From NCBI GenBank assembly GCA_009712615.1, contig WASR01000223.1, positions 1 to 7,788 on the forward strand: 7,788 bases of DNA. The letters are read 5' to 3'. A program made the translations under genes and the position numbers. Each line of letters opens with the position of its first letter. Within the stretch, counting starts at the first letter, position 1. The notes under the pieces are model-generated. The model did no database searches. It saw nothing but the letters and a program-made list of their open reading frames with translations, and was not told the DNA's origin. Origin of the DNA: Methanobacterium sp. (lineage in GTDB: Archaea > Methanobacteriota > Methanobacteria > Methanobacteriales > Methanobacteriaceae). Below are positions 1 to 6,497 of the stretch, one piece after another.

Positions 1-1172
1 ACATGGTCGTTGGAGCGCTGGCAGATCTTGGTGTGGACAATGAACTAGTGAAGGAAGTCATGGAACACTATGGATCCTACTTTGGAAAAGTTGAAGTAAC
101 AATTAACAAAATCATTAAAGCAGGAATTTCTTCCAGCTTCGTGTATGTTGAAGCCAGTGACTCCAAACCAGTGAACTACAAAGAACTCATCGAAACCTTG
201 GATGGTATTGAACATCCTGAAATAACAGGGGAAATAAAAGAATTTACAAAAAAAGTATATAAAACCATGGCAGAAGCAGAATCCCATGTTCATGGGACCA
301 CATTGGATAAAATTCATTTCCATGAGGTTGGAGCTGCAGATGCTGTTGCAGATGTAATTGGAGCATCATATCTCTTCCATAAATTGGAATTGAATAAATC
401 TAAAGTGTATGGAATGCCCGTAGCTTTAGGAGGGGGAAGAATTAACAGCATGCATGGAAAGTTATCTGTACCTGCTCCTGCAACCCTGGAAATTCTAAAA
501 AATGTCCCCACCTTTGGAGGGCCAGTTGACAAAGAACTAACAACCCCTACTGGAGCTGCTCTTTACGTGAATATGGTGAATGAATTCATCAAGTTTTACC
601 CGTTAATGAGCAAAAAAACAGTAGCTTACGGTGCAGGAAAGATGGAATTAGCACATCCAAATGTTTTTAGGATTGTTAAAGGTGTAGGGGAAATGGAACA
701 GGAAAATGTGTCTATTTTGGAAACAAATGTTGACGATGTATCTGGGGAAGTGCTTGGACATATTTTCGAAGGACTCATAAAAAGGGGTGCGAGGGATGTT
801 AGCATAATACCAACCATAACTAAAAAAAACAGGCCAGGGCATTTGTTAAGGGTCATTGCAAAACCCCAAGATACAGAACAGATTTCAGAAGAAATAATCC
901 GGGAAACAGGCACACTTGGGGTGCGTGTGATACCATACGCCCACAGAAACATTGCCCATAGAAAAATTGTTCCAATGGATGTGATGATCGAGGGCAAACC
1001 ATATAAAATTGATATAAAGGTTGGAATGATTGGAGAAGATGTCATAAGTGTTAAACCAGAATATGAAGATGTAAAACACGTTGCTTCTCTCACAGGCAGA
1101 CGATTAAAATATGTTACAGATATTGCTGTACAGCAATTTAGAAATCAGAGTTTAAATATTAATACAAAATAG
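1..1172 (+). CDS. larC: LarC, nickel insertion protein for the nickel-pincer cofactor (5' end outside window)
   Basis: LarC is the CTP-dependent enzyme that inserts nickel into pyridinium-3,5-bisthiocarboxylate mononucleotide, the last step of nickel-pincer nucleotide synthesis. Numbering from the Met at base 3, family landmarks are HFHEVGAADAV (105-115), HGKLSVPAPAT (151-161), ELTTPTGAAL (178-187), YGAGKMELAHPN (209-220), LETNVDDVSGE (239-249), KKNRPG (274-279) and KPEYEDVK (351-358). The visible start MVVGALADLG aligns with the interior 'GDM-x-x-GAL-x-DLG' motif of the family. Bases 1-2 (ac) would complete a GAC codon for that Asp, so the first Met is internal and about 15 residues are missing off the left edge. 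The LarC1 and LarC2 portions form one continuous frame, unlike Lactobacillus plantarum, where a ribosomal frameshift joins them. queC follows 8 bp downstream. No larA, larB or larE lies in the window. Confidence 0.93.
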   Translation, partial: MVVGALADLGVDNELVKEVMEHYGSYFGKVEVTINKIIKAGISSSFVYVEASDSKPVNYKELIETLDGIEHPEITGEIKEFTKKVYKTMAEAESHVHGTTLDKIHFHEVGAADAVADVIGASYLFHKLELNKSKVYGMPVALGGGRINSMHGKLSVPAPATLEILKNVPTFGGPVDKELTTPTGAALYVNMVNEFIKFYPLMSKKTVAYGAGKMELAHPNVFRIVKGVGEMEQENVSILETNVDDVSGEVLGHIFEGLIKRGARDVSIIPTITKKNRPGHLLRVIAKPQDTEQISEEIIRETGTLGVRVIPYAHRNIAHRKIVPMDVMIEGKPYKIDIKVGMIGEDVISVKPEYEDVKHVASLTGRRLKYVTDIAVQQFRNQSLNINTK

Positions 1173-1180
1173 GTGCTTGA

Positions 1181-1861
1181 ATGAAAAAAAAGGCAATAGC
1201 AGTACTTTCAGGTGGGCTTGATTCCACAGTTGCAAGTACGAAGTTTAAGGAAGATTACCAAATACATGCATTGACATTTAACTATGGCCAGAGAAGTGCT
1301 GAAATGGAAATTGAGTCTGCAAAAACAATTTGTGAAGAACTTGGTGCAGAACACACCGTAATTGAATTACCTTGGCTTGCAGAATTAGGGGGTTCAGCAC
1401 TGACATCCGATGAATCTATCCCAGAACCTGAGGATAGTGAACTTGATGACATAGAATCAGCATTAAAAACTGCTAAGAGTGTATGGGTACCTGGAAGAAA
1501 TGTTGTTTTCACAGCAATCGCCAATTCATTTGCTGAGGCTGAAAAGGCCAGCATCATAATAGTAGGTTGGGATCTTGAGGAGGCAGTAACTTTTCCTGAT
1601 AACTCTAAAGAATTTTTAGAAGCATTCAATACTGTTCTAGAAGTTGGTTCCTTTGATGACATCAAAATAGAAGCTCCATTAATTGGTATGAATAAGAACG
1701 AAATTGTGGAATATGGGGACAATATTGGAGCTCCAATGGAGTTAAGTTATTCCTGTTACAAAGGTTTTAATTACCATTGCGGTGTATGTGAATCCTGTAT
1801 GAGACGTAAAAGAGCATTCAAAAGTGCGGGTGTAGAAGATAAAACAGCATATTCTGAATAG
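1181..1861 (+). CDS. queC: QueC, 7-cyano-7-deazaguanine (preQ0) synthase
   Basis: QueC converts 7-carboxy-7-deazaguanine to preQ0 using ATP and ammonia. In Euryarchaeota preQ0 is inserted by TgtA at position 15 of the tRNA D-loop and becomes archaeosine. The 226-residue length matches the family. The N-terminal PP-loop SGGLDST (residues 10-16) binds ATP. Other family segments are FNYGQRS, the WVPGRN region and the TFPDN segment that contacts substrate. Four cysteines at 192, 200, 203 and 206 (C-x7-C-x2-C-x2-C) form the structural zinc site. The ATG start is backed by AGGTG at 1171-1175, which overlaps the larC stop and lies 5 nt upstream. With only 8 bp between the genes, larC and queC are very probably co-transcribed and translationally coupled. 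No other archaeosine-pathway gene is visible. Confidence 0.96.
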   Translation: MKKKAIAVLSGGLDSTVASTKFKEDYQIHALTFNYGQRSAEMEIESAKTICEELGAEHTVIELPWLAELGGSALTSDESIPEPEDSELDDIESALKTAKSVWVPGRNVVFTAIANSFAEAEKASIIIVGWDLEEAVTFPDNSKEFLEAFNTVLEVGSFDDIKIEAPLIGMNKNEIVEYGDNIGAPMELSYSCYKGFNYHCGVCESCMRRKRAFKSAGVEDKTAYSE

Positions 1862-1875
1862 TCTGAGACAAATTT

Positions 1876-1884
1876 GGAGGGGGT
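1876..1884 (+). promoter_or_regulatory. Ribosome binding site that sets the V4R-gene start
   Basis: GGAGGGGGT is the only strong Shine-Dalgarno-like stretch between queC and the next gene. It overlaps the first possible TTG codon (1874), so it cannot serve that codon. It points to the in-frame TTG at 1892, whose spacing from GGAGG is 11 nt, or shorter if the later G's pair instead. Confidence 0.6.
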
Positions 1885-1891
1885 TAAGGGT

Positions 1892-2491
1892 TTGGATAAA
1901 GGGAAATTTAAAAGGGTTATAAAAGATTACAGGGAACTTGCAGCCGATGAAATTGAAATGGAAAAACATGTCGGTGATAAATTAACTGGTCCTAGACCTG
2001 AAATGGATGGGAAACTTGAGTTAAGCCATATGATAGATCCAAAAAGACCATTTTTTACTTCAATGACTAGTTCAGACGAAAAATATGTGAGTACATTTAG
2101 GATGGGTCATTTCAACACCCCTAAAATATTATCAGACAGTGTGAGGGGAGCAAATTATGTTGGAGGCATGGAATTTGGATCGAACATAATCAAACAAAAC
2201 TTAGTAAATGACTTCGATGATCTGGTTTCTTTCCTCTTGGATTACAAATTTGGGATATTAGATCTGGTGGATGAACAGGAAATCAATGGAAAAAATATAC
2301 TGGATCTGAGGGTATATGAATGTATTGAATGCGCATGTTTGCCGAATCTTGGCAAACCAACATGTATTTTTGAGGCAGGTATGATAACTGGAATATTAAC
2401 AGAAATGACAAAAAAAGATGTTAGTGCTAAAGAAGTAAGATGCTGGACCAATGGTTACTCTTTTTGCCAGTTTGAAGTAACATTGGAATGA
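1892..2491 (+). CDS. V4R-domain (4-vinyl reductase-like) putative ligand- or metal-binding protein
   Basis: This 199-residue soluble protein has no signal peptide or membrane segment. Its N-terminal ~70 residues are charged and not recognised. From about residue 71 (GHFNTP) onward it resembles the V4R domain, a small-molecule-binding fold first noted in BchJ and common in methanogens. The hallmark is in the C-terminal third: the cysteine cluster Y-E-C-I-E-C-A-C (Cys144, 147, 149), then C158 in CIFEAGMITGIL, and C184 and C192 in the closing segment CWTNGYSFCQFEV. Such cysteines are thought to bind metal in the family. The TTG start at 1892 is chosen from the G-rich ribosome binding site at 1876-1884. 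An in-frame TTG at 1874 would add six residues. It lies 30 bp after queC, so it probably shares the larC-queC transcript. The ligand is unknown, and the name 'vinyl reductase' should not be taken as its activity. Confidence 0.78.
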   Translation: MDKGKFKRVIKDYRELAADEIEMEKHVGDKLTGPRPEMDGKLELSHMIDPKRPFFTSMTSSDEKYVSTFRMGHFNTPKILSDSVRGANYVGGMEFGSNIIKQNLVNDFDDLVSFLLDYKFGILDLVDEQEINGKNILDLRVYECIECACLPNLGKPTCIFEAGMITGILTEMTKKDVSAKEVRCWTNGYSFCQFEVTLE

Positions 2492-2505
2492 ATGAAAATA
2501 TCCAA

Positions 2506-2883
2506 TTAAATTTTATTCAAAATATCGTTTACTTGCACAGCTCTAGATTCCATTTCAAACAAAATTAGGCCTAATTGCGCTTCAGGTTCAGTTAATGCAG
2601 TTAATATGGCTTTGGAACCTGCAGGTAACAATACTATTGTGCCTTTTTCTGTTTTCACAGATATTTGATCCACTTTACCAGTATTCAATTGTCCGGAGGC
2701 TGCTTCTGCAGCACCCATCACTGTTGAACAAAGTGCTGAAAATATTCTTGCATCCACATCAGGTGGAGTTCTCGAATCTATGAGAAGACCTTCTTTAGAT
2801 ACAACTCCGCAAGCTTTAATTTGACCGACCTGTAGAATTCCTGCCAGAACGTCGTCTAATAATTCTTTCTTAGTTTTGGCCAT
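2506..2883 (-). CDS. Roadblock/LC7-domain protein
   Basis: This 125-residue protein is essentially a single Roadblock/LC7 domain. An N-terminal helix ([15 protein letters not shown]) leads to the beta hairpin [15 protein letters not shown] long helix follows ([20 protein letters not shown]), then the strands [19 protein letters not shown] and KAILTALT and a final helix. The family includes MglB-type regulators of small GTPases and dimeric scaffolds, and many archaeal members have no known partner. The ATG at 2883 is preferred. The GTG at 2892 that would add MYF is part of the ribosome binding site AAAGGTG (2890-2896), which sits 6 nt before that ATG. It lies 38 bp downstream of pycB on the same strand and converges with the V4R gene across 14 bp. 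No GTPase gene is present in the window. Confidence 0.88.
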   Translation of the reverse strand: MAKTKKELLDDVLAGILQVGQIKACGVVSKEGLLIDSRTPPDVDARIFSALCSTVMGAAEAASGQLNTGKVDQISVKTEKGTIVLLPAGSKAILTALTEPEAQLGLILFEMESRAVQVNDILNKI

Positions 2884-2889
2884 AAAATA

Positions 2890-2896
2890 CACCTTT
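2890..2896 (-). promoter_or_regulatory. Ribosome binding site of the Roadblock gene
   Basis: On the - strand this reads AAAGGTG followed by TATTTT and then ATG (2883). Its GTG is in frame with the gene and could be mistaken for the start codon. The 6-nt spacing, matched at ino1, supports the ATG. Confidence 0.75.
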
Positions 2897-2900
2897 AAAT

Positions 2901-2935
2901 AAAAAAAAAGATTGGTAATTACTATTTAATTACCA
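2901..2935 (-). terminator. Hairpin plus U9 tract at the end of pycB
   Basis: Bases 2913-2920 (TGGTAATT) are perfectly complementary to 2928-2935 (AATTACCA), with a 7-nt loop that contains the pycB stop codon. On the - strand the stem is followed by ATC and nine T's (2909-2901). This is the layout of an intrinsic terminator. The stem is weak, with only two G-C pairs, but archaeal termination depends mainly on the U tract. It may end the pycB transcript or only reduce read-through into the Roadblock gene. Confidence 0.55.
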
Positions 2936-4634
2936 TTAGGGTTTGTCCAGCTGTAACTGTGTCACCTTCCTGTATGAAAATATCTTCCACAGTACCAGAT
3001 TCTGGAGCATGAACATCATTTTCCATTTTCATTGCTTCGAGCACGGCAACGATATCTCCCTCATTGACCTTGTCTCCAGTGGCAACTTTGAGTTTTAGTA
3101 TCATTCCCTGCATACTGGATGTAACTCCTCCTTCAACAGGTCCACTTGGGGCTTTATTGCTGGATTCTATTTCCATATAACCTGTAGGAACTACCTTCAC
3201 ATCAAACATTTCCCCATCAACTTCGACGTTGTACTCTGTTGGAAGTGAAGAAGGAGATGAGCAATCTGTTTCCTTTGGTTTTTCAAGGGGTTCTTCAACC
3301 AGTTCTCCCCTCAAGAATTTAGGTGCCACAGCAGGGTAAAGGGCGTAGGTCAAAACATCTTCATCCTTCTTGATGATGCCCAATTTTTCTCCTTCAGATC
3401 TGTATTTTTCGAGTTCATACTCTAAAAGATCCCCGGGTCTACTGTCTATAACCTCTGCATCCCCAATGATGAGTTCGGCAATTTCAGGATTAACTGGAGT
3501 AGGTGGCCTACCATAGTATCCCTTTATATAATCTTTAACTTCTTTTGAAACACTTTTATATCTTTCCCCGCCAAGAACGTTCATGACTGCCTGTATTCCA
3601 ACGATCTGGCTTGTTGGAGTCACGAGTGGGGGATATCCGAGATCAGCACGAACTTTGGGAACTTCCTTGAGCACTTCTTCATACTGGTCGAGGGCATTTT
3701 GTTCTTTAAGTTGTGACACGAAGTTTGAAAGCATTCCACCAGGTATCTGGTAAAGAAGAACATCTGTGTCGACCTTCTCAGATATTGGGTCTATTAAACT
3801 GCTGTATTTCTTTCTAATTTCTTCGAAGTATTTTTTTATTTCACTCAATGTTTTAAGATCGAGTCCAGTGGCATAATCTGTTCCCTCAAGGGCTGCCACA
3901 ATGCTTTCTGTTGGTGGTTGGGATGCTCCCCATGAAAGTGGTGATATGGCTGTGTCAAGAAGATCCACTCCTGCCTGGCATGCTGCATAGTAACTCATTG
4001 GAGTCATTCCACTAGTGCAGTGACAGTGCAGGTTTATCAAGAGATCAGTTTCTTCTTTCAAGGTTGTTACTAGTTCAAACGTGTCGTGTGGAGTTATGAG
4101 TCCTGCCATGTCCTTGATAGTGACTGAGTCACAGCCAACAGTTTCAAGTTCCCTGGCGATTTCAACATATTTTTCCAGGGTGTGGAATGGACTTGTTGTG
4201 TAACTGATTGTTCCTTGAACATGTGCTCCTTGTTCCTTTGCAACTTTTATTGAAAGTTCCATGTTTCTTATATCGTTTAAAGCATCAAATATCCTGAAAA
4301 CATCAATTCCATTTTCATATGATTTTTCAACGAAGCTTCTCACAACATCGTCCGGGTAATGTTTGTATCCTACAAGGTTCTGTCCTCGTAGTAACATCTG
4401 TAGTGGTGTTTTTGTAACCACTTCTTTGAGCTGTGTAAGGCGTTCCCATGGATCCTCGTTCAAATACCGTATACAAGTATCAAAGGTTGCACCTCCCCAT
4501 GCTTCCAGGGAGAAAAATCCCACACTATCCATTTTTTCAGCAATGGGTAGCATATCTCGGGTTCTCATCCTTGTGGCAAGGAGTGATTGATGCGCATCTC
4601 GAAATGCTGTTTCAATGATCTTTATCTTTTTCAT
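2922..4634 (-). CDS. pycB: Pyruvate carboxylase subunit B (carboxyltransferase plus biotin carrier)
   Basis: This is the non-ATP-binding subunit of the two-subunit archaeal pyruvate carboxylase. It moves the carboxyl group from biotin to pyruvate to give oxaloacetate for biosynthesis. The 570-residue protein starts with the carboxyltransferase barrel: [10 protein letters not shown] (8-17), the probable carbamylated Lys174 in TIKDMAGL, and metal ligands H203 and H205 in NLHCHCTSG. The conserved PycB/OadA helical region follows ([15 protein letters not shown] at 332-346). After a Ser/Pro/Glu-rich linker (about 447-467), the C-terminal biotinyl domain carries Lys536 in EAMKMEN. Oxaloacetate decarboxylase alpha has the same domain order, but the absence of membrane beta/gamma subunits and the methanogen setting favour PycB. 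The ATG at 4634 has GAGG 6 nt upstream. An upstream TTG at 4667 would add 11 atypical residues. The PycA partner is not in the window. Confidence 0.93.
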   Translation of the reverse strand: MKKIKIIETAFRDAHQSLLATRMRTRDMLPIAEKMDSVGFFSLEAWGGATFDTCIRYLNEDPWERLTQLKEVVTKTPLQMLLRGQNLVGYKHYPDDVVRSFVEKSYENGIDVFRIFDALNDIRNMELSIKVAKEQGAHVQGTISYTTSPFHTLEKYVEIARELETVGCDSVTIKDMAGLITPHDTFELVTTLKEETDLLINLHCHCTSGMTPMSYYAACQAGVDLLDTAISPLSWGASQPPTESIVAALEGTDYATGLDLKTLSEIKKYFEEIRKKYSSLIDPISEKVDTDVLLYQIPGGMLSNFVSQLKEQNALDQYEEVLKEVPKVRADLGYPPLVTPTSQIVGIQAVMNVLGGERYKSVSKEVKDYIKGYYGRPPTPVNPEIAELIIGDAEVIDSRPGDLLEYELEKYRSEGEKLGIIKKDEDVLTYALYPAVAPKFLRGELVEEPLEKPKETDCSSPSSLPTEYNVEVDGEMFDVKVVPTGYMEIESSNKAPSGPVEGGVTSSMQGMILKLKVATGDKVNEGDIVAVLEAMKMENDVHAPESGTVEDIFIQEGDTVTAGQTLMVIK

Positions 4635-4637
4635 TTT

Positions 4638-4645
4638 GACCCTCA
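4638..4645 (-). promoter_or_regulatory. Ribosome binding site of pycB
   Basis: The - strand reads TGAGGGTC-AAA-ATG, which places GAGG 6 nt before the ATG at 4634. This favours that start over the in-frame TTG 33 nt further upstream. Confidence 0.65.
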
Positions 4646-4671
4646 CAATAAGCTTGGATTTCTTCAAATGT

Positions 4672-4710
4672 CTTAATATAAATAGTCCTAACTTCCTTAT
4701 ATATTTGGCA
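4672..4710 (-). promoter_or_regulatory. Candidate pycB promoter (two possible TATA boxes)
   Basis: The 178-bp gap between the membrane-protein gene and pycB holds two archaeal TATA-like elements on the - strand. GCCAAATATATAAGG (4709-4695) includes a plausible BRE (GCCAAA), and its start site would give a leader of about 40 nt. CTATTTATATTAAG (4685-4672) would give a leader of about 20 nt, still long enough to hold the ribosome binding site. The rest of the gap shows no open frame or strong hairpin. The choice between them cannot be made from sequence alone. Confidence 0.45.
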
Positions 4711-4812
4711 ATAAAATTCCCTAATCTGATGTTATCTTACACTAAACTTTCAATTTATTTGAGTTACAACACTCGAAATTTAAATATTGTTCAAGGGAAT
4801 ACATGTTTCAAA

Positions 4813-6399
4813 TTAACTGTCTTGTTTTTGACAGACTATAAAATCATCATTTTCATAAACCACCTTAAAATAATTGGGTTGTGTTAAATTTAGATCAGTA
4901 TAATACTTTTGATTGAAGTAAAATAGTGGATAGAGTTCTGTAGCTACTTTGGTTTTATTTAAGCTTGCATTTTGATTTGGGAGCACCAATCTTTTATCAT
5001 AAACAATATAACCAACATTTCCGATGTCAAAAAATGATCTGGGAGTGCTAGAATTAAGATATTCAAATCCAAAGTTTATTGGCATGCCTGTTTGTTCTGC
5101 AATGAAAATTCCTGTATAAATATTTTGTATCAGGATGGATTGATTTTTATTTCCATTGGTTTTAAACCAGTCTGCAAGCTCAACCTCGGATTCTGAAGGT
5201 GGTGCAATTTGGACAGATCCAAATTCAGTTTTAGCTGAGAAAGTTCCCATGGTGGGATTGGCTGCTGTCAGGATTCCAAACACAACTGCAAGTGAGAAAA
5301 TAACCAAAAGGAACATGGTTCTAAATTTATCTGCTGAAAAACGTTTTGTACTTTTTAGTCGGTTGTAAACATTTTCAACACCAAATCCTCCCAAAATTGA
5401 CAATGGAATCACAATATAAATAATAAGTCTTGGCGCAAGCACGTTTATACCTATTAAATATGCATTACTTAGTAAAAAAAGAGAAATTATCCATGTAAAT
5501 ACATAAATATCCTTCTTTCTTCTTAATTTCACTGCAAAATAGGCACCTATTAGTGCAAATATTGTTACCAACGCACCAAAGTACTGTAAATATTTCAATG
5601 GACTCAGTTGAATGGTGTAATTAATTGATGTGCTGTAACCAAGGGTGGCACTGATTCCTTGATCAAGAATGTTCTGAAACAGTTCTGGTTTGATCAGAGC
5701 AAGAGCTAATACAGCGGCCGCCACGAGAATTAGCATGGATGATAGGAATGCTCCGTAATTCTTGAAAATTGAAAGTTCGTGATACAGAAGAATATCTACA
5801 ATGGTTATGGAACTTACGACAATAAAAAGGCATAACAGTGCTGCTTGATGGGTTGCAGCAACTACTAACATTAAAATACCTGCTACGAATGCATACCTTA
5901 AATTTTTGTTCTTTACAGAGATGTAATAGAAGTAAACAGCCAATGGGAGGAAGATTAGTGCCAGATTTTCAGGAACGGGTAGCATTATTCTGTAGATGAT
6001 GTAGCTGGATATCATCAAGAATCCCGCTGAAATTCCTGCTAGGTTACCGTATAATTTTTTTCCAACATAACTGACGGACAGTACAACAAAGAATGCAAGG
6101 AAAGGCTGCAGTACCCTGGCAATCAACATATATCCCTGATGAAAAACAGTTCCAAGAAATGCGATTAAGAAGTGGAAAAGTGGAGGATATGCTATTTTTT
6201 GTCCAACAGGCGAACCTAATAGGGGATTGACAAGAACAAAACCATACTGGGTGTATACTTCTGCATATAAAACATGGTAGATAACATCCCAACTAAGCGG
6301 CCATTTATGTGTCAAGGTGGGAATTAGGGTGATTAAAAATATTGCAATGGCAGGGATGACAATTTGAAGTTTGTTTAAATCTGTTTTAGTTTGCTTCAT
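4813..6399 (-). CDS. Polytopic membrane protein, possible GT-C-type glycosyltransferase
   Basis: This 528-residue protein shows about 11-12 hydrophobic spans between residues 13 and 380, then a soluble tail of about 148 residues. After the first span comes PLSWDVIYHVLYAE (34-47) and then IAYPPLFHFLIA (69-80). This pattern of an acidic residue in the first outer loop and a Y-P-P-L before the next span is typical of GT-C glycosyltransferases that use lipid-linked sugars, and of related uncharacterised membrane families. No WWDYG motif is present, so it is not the oligosaccharyltransferase AglB. The tail has sequons at N419, N449, N477, N481 and N504, consistent with an outside location and N-glycosylation. 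The ATG at 6399 is chosen over a TTG at 6411, though the ribosome binding site (GGGCAGATC) is weak. ino1 lies upstream across a 98-bp U-rich gap. The enzyme activity is inferred and the substrate is unknown. Confidence 0.7.
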   Translation of the reverse strand: MKQTKTDLNKLQIVIPAIAIFLITLIPTLTHKWPLSWDVIYHVLYAEVYTQYGFVLVNPLLGSPVGQKIAYPPLFHFLIAFLGTVFHQGYMLIARVLQPFLAFFVVLSVSYVGKKLYGNLAGISAGFLMISSYIIYRIMLPVPENLALIFLPLAVYFYYISVKNKNLRYAFVAGILMLVVAATHQAALLCLFIVVSSITIVDILLYHELSIFKNYGAFLSSMLILVAAAVLALALIKPELFQNILDQGISATLGYSTSINYTIQLSPLKYLQYFGALVTIFALIGAYFAVKLRRKKDIYVFTWIISLFLLSNAYLIGINVLAPRLIIYIVIPLSILGGFGVENVYNRLKSTKRFSADKFRTMFLLVIFSLAVVFGILTAANPTMGTFSAKTEFGSVQIAPPSESEVELADWFKTNGNKNQSILIQNIYTGIFIAEQTGMPINFGFEYLNSSTPRSFFDIGNVGYIVYDKRLVLPNQNASLNKTKVATELYPLFYFNQKYYTDLNLTQPNYFKVVYENDDFIVCQKQDS

Positions 6400-6435
6400 T
6401 GATCTGCCCAACTATAAATTTAATTTTTAAGTGTT

Positions 6436-6479
6436 AAAAAAAGTTATGATAAAAAAATTTGTAATAAAATTAAAAAAAA
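6436..6479 (-). terminator. Triple U-tract terminator after ino1
   Basis: Downstream of the ino1 stop the - strand carries three T runs: eight at 6479-6472, seven at 6457-6451 and seven at 6442-6436. No strong hairpin precedes them. Tandem U tracts of this kind are the usual signature of archaeal intrinsic termination, so ino1 is probably transcribed separately from the membrane-protein gene. That gene would then need a promoter in the remaining AT-rich stretch (about 6411-6435), where no single TATA box stands out. Confidence 0.6.
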
Positions 6480-6497
6480 TTTGGATTAGGAAGGTTT

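Noticed and set aside
626..1093. Open frame of 155 codons on the - strand within larC
   Set aside because: It lies fully opposite strongly conserved LarC motifs. Its translation is rich in Ser, Pro, Phe and Thr without any recognisable domain, and no ribosome binding site was noticed.
1282..1722. Open frame of 146 codons on the - strand within queC
   Set aside because: It is the complement of a well-conserved QueC gene, and its Ser-rich translation looks like antisense of coding DNA.
2337..2357. Perfect inverted repeat GTTTGCC-(7 nt)-GGCAAAC inside the V4R gene
   Set aside because: It lies in the codons of the conserved cysteine-rich segment. A few 7-bp repeats with short loops are expected by chance in a window this long. 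There is no U tract or gene boundary beside it.
2922..4634. pycB product as oxaloacetate decarboxylase alpha subunit
   Set aside because: Domain order is shared, but no membrane beta or gamma subunit genes are nearby, and the flanking genes indicate a methanogen, where the stand-alone form is pyruvate carboxylase subunit B.
4817..4834. Inverted repeat CTGTC-(8 nt)-GACAG at the end of the membrane-protein gene
   Set aside because: The stem is only 5 bp, lies within coding sequence, and is not followed by a U run on the - strand, so it does not support a terminator call.
4615..4887. Open frame of 90 codons on the + strand across the pycB-membrane protein gap
   Set aside because: It overlaps the ends of two real - strand genes. 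The hydrophobic, Ile/Asn/Leu-rich translation is what AT-rich non-coding DNA gives, and it has no clear ribosome binding site.
4813..6399. Membrane protein as the AglB/Stt3 oligosaccharyltransferase
   Set aside because: The WDxxYH loop is reminiscent, but the protein is much shorter than typical AglB and lacks the WWDYG motif.
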